DNA of 44,372 nucleotides from Clostridia bacterium (GTDB lineage: Bacteria; Bacillota; Clostridia; Christensenellales; Borkfalkiaceae), in NCBI GenBank assembly GCA_017471945.1, contig JAFURH010000049.1:1-44372 (forward strand), read 5' to 3'. Position 1 is the stretch's first letter; every line of letters begins with the position of its first letter. The notes beneath the pieces were generated by a model, which did not search any database, was not told the origin of the DNA, and saw nothing but the letters and a program-made list of their open reading frames with translations. Positions 41,933 through 44,372 of the stretch are shown piece after piece. The position numbers and the translations under genes were made by a program.

Positions 41933-43864
41933 ATGGGTTATACGATAGCGCAAAAGATCATAAAAGAACACCTCGTTTCGGGCGAAATGGTCGCGGGGCA
42001 AGAGATCGGCTTAAAGATCGACCAGACCCTTACGCAGGACGCGACGGGAACGATGGCGTATCTTCAATTCGAAGCGATGGGCGTAAAGCGGGTAAAAACG
42101 GAGCTGTCCGTGGCGTATATCGACCACAACACCTTGCAGGCGGGCTTTGAGAACGCCGACGACCACCGCTATATTCAGACGGTCACCAAAAAGCACGGCG
42201 TGCGCTTTTCCCGTCCCGGGAACGGCATTTGCCACCAAGTACATTTAGAGCGTTTCGCCGTCCCCGGCAAAACGCTGATCGGTTCGGACAGCCACACCCC
42301 CACGGCGGGCGGGATCGGTATGCTCGCGATGGGCGCGGGCGGGCTGGACGTCGCGGTCGCGATGGGCGGCGGTACGTATTATATCACGATGCCGAAGATG
42401 ATCAGGGTCAATCTTATCAGCAAACTCGGCGACTACGTGGGCGCGAAGGATATTATCCTCGAAGTGTTGCGTACCTTATCCGTCAAGGGCGGCGTTGGCG
42501 CGATCGTGGAATACGCGGGCGAGGGCGTGAAAACGCTTTCCGTGCCGCAGAGAGCGACGATCACGAATATGGGCGCGGAGCTTGGGGCGACGACCTCCAT
42601 CTTCCCGTCCGACGAAGTGACCCGCGCGTTTTTGGCGGCGGAGGGCAGAGAATCCGACTTCGTTGCGCTTGCCTCGGATAGCGACGCGGAGTACGACGCG
42701 GAATACACCGTAAATTTAAGCGAATTGCAACCGCTTGCGGCTTGTCCGCACAGCCCCGACAACGTCAAGCCCGTTTCCGAGCTTCAAGGAAAGAAGATCA
42801 ATCAGGTTTGTATCGGGTCTTGCACCAACTCGTCTATGCTCGATATGCTCACGGTGGCGGCGATGCTTAAAGGCAAGACCGTTCACCCCGACGTAAGCTT
42901 ATCTATTTCGCCGGGTTCGAAGCAGGTGTATACGATGCTCGCCCGTTGCGGCGCGCTCGCCGATCTCATTTCGGCGGGGGCGAGGATCTTGGAATGTGCT
43001 TGCGGCCCTTGTATCGGTATGGGCTTTTCCCCGCAATCGGCGGGCGTGAGCCTTCGCACCTTTAACCGTAATTTCCTTGCGAGAAGCGGCACGGCGGACG
43101 CGAACGTGTACCTCGTTTCCCCCGAAACGGCGGCGGCTTCGGCGATCGCGGGCGTATTTACCGACCCCACGACGCTCGGGCAAGCGCCGAAGATCGAAAT
43201 GCCGACGAGCTTCCTCGTGGACGATAATTTGGTCGAGCTGCCCGTGAAGGCGGAGGACGCGGACGAAGTGACGGTGGAAAGAGGGCCGAATATCAAGCCT
43301 ATCCCCGTCGGGAAAGAACCCGCGAAGGATTTACAATGTTCGCTGATCTTAAAAGTCGGCGACGATATTACCACCGATCATATTATGCCCGCGGGGGCAA
43401 AGATCTTGCCGTACCGCTCCAACGTGCCCAAGCTTTCGGAATATTGCTTTACGGTATGCGACCCGACCTTCCCCGAACGCGCAAAAGCGGCGGGCGGCGG
43501 ACTTATTTTGGGCGGCTCGAACTACGGTCAAGGTTCGTCGCGAGAACACGCGGCGCTCGTGCCTTTGTATCTGGGCGTAAAAGGGGTGATCGCGAAGAGC
43601 TTTGCGAGAATCCACGTGGCGAATCTGATCAATTTCGGGATCGTGCCGATGACGCTCGAAAACCCCGACGATTACGAAAAGCTTACGCAGGGCGACGAGC
43701 TGGAAATTCAAGGCTTTGCGGCGGCGATCAAAGAAAAGGACGAAGCGTTCGTCGAAAATAAAAGGACGGGCGAAAAGGTCAAAGTCAAGCTCACGCTTTC
43801 CCCTCGCCAGAGAGAAATCCTGCTCGCGGGCGGTAGGCTCAATTATACGAAAAAGAACGGTTAA
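41933..43864 (+). CDS. Aconitate hydratase
   Basis: The 643-residue protein interconverts citrate and isocitrate with a [4Fe-4S] cluster bound by Cys297 (GSCTNS), Cys357 and Cys360 (ECACGPCIG). The C-terminal swivel domain with GGSNYGQGSSREHAAL (527-542) is fused in the same chain. The length, shorter than the 890-residue E. coli AcnA, is typical of the single-chain aconitase of Clostridia. It lies 18 bases after the citrate synthase gene with an AAAAGGAG site. Confidence 0.92.
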   Translation: MGYTIAQKIIKEHLVSGEMVAGQEIGLKIDQTLTQDATGTMAYLQFEAMGVKRVKTELSVAYIDHNTLQAGFENADDHRYIQTVTKKHGVRFSRPGNGICHQVHLERFAVPGKTLIGSDSHTPTAGGIGMLAMGAGGLDVAVAMGGGTYYITMPKMIRVNLISKLGDYVGAKDIILEVLRTLSVKGGVGAIVEYAGEGVKTLSVPQRATITNMGAELGATTSIFPSDEVTRAFLAAEGRESDFVALASDSDAEYDAEYTVNLSELQPLAACPHSPDNVKPVSELQGKKINQVCIGSCTNSSMLDMLTVAAMLKGKTVHPDVSLSISPGSKQVYTMLARCGALADLISAGARILECACGPCIGMGFSPQSAGVSLRTFNRNFLARSGTADANVYLVSPETAAASAIAGVFTDPTTLGQAPKIEMPTSFLVDDNLVELPVKAEDADEVTVERGPNIKPIPVGKEPAKDLQCSLILKVGDDITTDHIMPAGAKILPYRSNVPKLSEYCFTVCDPTFPERAKAAGGGLILGGSNYGQGSSREHAALVPLYLGVKGVIAKSFARIHVANLINFGIVPMTLENPDDYEKLTQGDELEIQGFAAAIKEKDEAFVENKRTGEKVKVKLTLSPRQREILLAGGRLNYTKKNG

Positions 43865-43878
43865 GAAAAGGAAGAATT

Positions 43879-44372
43879 ATGGAGAATTACGAAAAACAAT
43901 TAGAGCTTGCTTGCGAGAAATTCCGCAAGGTGCTCGAAGGGCAGTTAAAAAGAGTGGAGGATATGAAATCGCAAGGAGATTTTATAGACTATTCCAAGCT
44001 TAAAACCTTGAAGATCGGCGTTTGCGGCGGGGACGGGATCGGACCCGTGATCACGGCGCAGGCAAGGCGGGTGCTTGAATTTATTTTAAAAGACCTCGTG
44101 GACGAAGGAAAAGTCGAATTCGTCGATATCGAGGGCTTGACGATCGAAAACCGAATCGCCAAGGGCAAAGCCATTCCCGACGACGTGATGCAAGCGCTCA
44201 AAGCCTGCCATATCATTTTAAAAGGACCGACGACTACGCCGCAAAAGGGAAGCGGTATGCCGAATATCGAATCGGCGAACGTGGCGATGCGAAAGGCGCT
44301 CGACCTGTTCGCGAATATCCGTCCCGTCAAAGTTCCCGAAGAAGGGATCAACTGGACGATCTTCCGCGAAAA
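43879..44372 (+). CDS. icd: Isocitrate dehydrogenase, 3' end outside window
   Basis: The gene starts at ATG 43879 after AAAAGGA and runs off the window after about 164 codons. An N-terminal helical extension of about 40 residues precedes the beta-decarboxylating dehydrogenase fold. GVCGGDGIGPVIT is the N-terminal motif, and LKGPTTTPQKGSGMPNIES has the isocitrate-type substrate loop with Ser. It would convert isocitrate to 2-oxoglutarate. Together with the two previous genes it completes the route to glutamate. NAD or NADP preference cannot be judged from this part. Confidence 0.85.
   Translation, partial: MENYEKQLELACEKFRKVLEGQLKRVEDMKSQGDFIDYSKLKTLKIGVCGGDGIGPVITAQARRVLEFILKDLVDEGKVEFVDIEGLTIENRIAKGKAIPDDVMQALKACHIILKGPTTTPQKGSGMPNIESANVAMRKALDLFANIRPVKVPEEGINWTIFRE

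Overview
The window looks like chromosomal DNA from a strictly anaerobic Clostridia-type member of the Bacillota, possibly a Christensenellales-like gut bacterium. The evidence is pyruvate:ferredoxin oxidoreductase, a flavodiiron protein with rubredoxin, a class III fructose-bisphosphatase, a leucine T-box leader, AAGGAG-type ribosome binding sites and an apparent Re-citrate synthase. The exact lineage is an inference. I see no tRNA, rRNA, CRISPR array, intact mobile element, prophage or defence system.

Layout. 1-1322: the 3' end of a lipocalin-like gene, then a gene-poor stretch with a terminator-like hairpin and a possible IS21-family end remnant. 1323-4762: a surface sensing module made of a lipoprotein, an ECF sigma factor and its membrane anti-sigma factor. 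The lipoprotein and the anti-sigma factor share an RsgI-like domain with the same Asp-Ile-Asn-Pro-Ser core. 4914-6458: oxygen/NO defence and electron transfer (flavodiiron protein, rubredoxin, BFD-like [2Fe-2S] protein). 6517-9843, minus strand: pyruvate:ferredoxin oxidoreductase. 10157-14163: a pectin-related operon (GH28-like hydrolase, SGNH esterase, serine hydrolase). 14264-16099: fbp. 16619-24311: a uronate catabolic operon (uxaB, a YitT-family membrane protein, uxaA, uxaC, eda, kdgK, a ROK kinase). The two carbohydrate operons carry the same 18-bp element about 25 bp upstream of their -35 boxes, which suggests one regulon. 24356-26136: a glycine riboswitch and an AGCS-type amino acid symporter. 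26279-40340: a complete branched-chain amino acid set (ilvE; leucine T-box; leuA, ilvB, ilvN, ilvC, ilvD, leuC, leuD, leuB, a DUF815 ATPase, ilvA, ridA). 40520-44372: probable Re-citrate synthase, aconitase and the start of isocitrate dehydrogenase, giving 2-oxoglutarate for glutamate synthesis.

How it fits together. Uronates from pectin become 2-keto-3-deoxy-6-phosphogluconate, then pyruvate and glyceraldehyde 3-phosphate. PFOR turns pyruvate into acetyl-CoA, and fbp supports gluconeogenesis from the triose phosphate. Pyruvate and acetyl-CoA also feed branched-chain amino acid and glutamate synthesis, and glutamate donates the amino group used by ilvE.

The most unusual non-coding feature is a pair of intergenic hairpin arrays (16107-16333 and 32817-33013). 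The stem sequences differ, but some loops (TTGC, ATA, and GAC/TGAC) recur between the arrays. The most interesting protein system is the two-protein RsgI-like sensing module next to an ECF rather than a SigI-type sigma factor.
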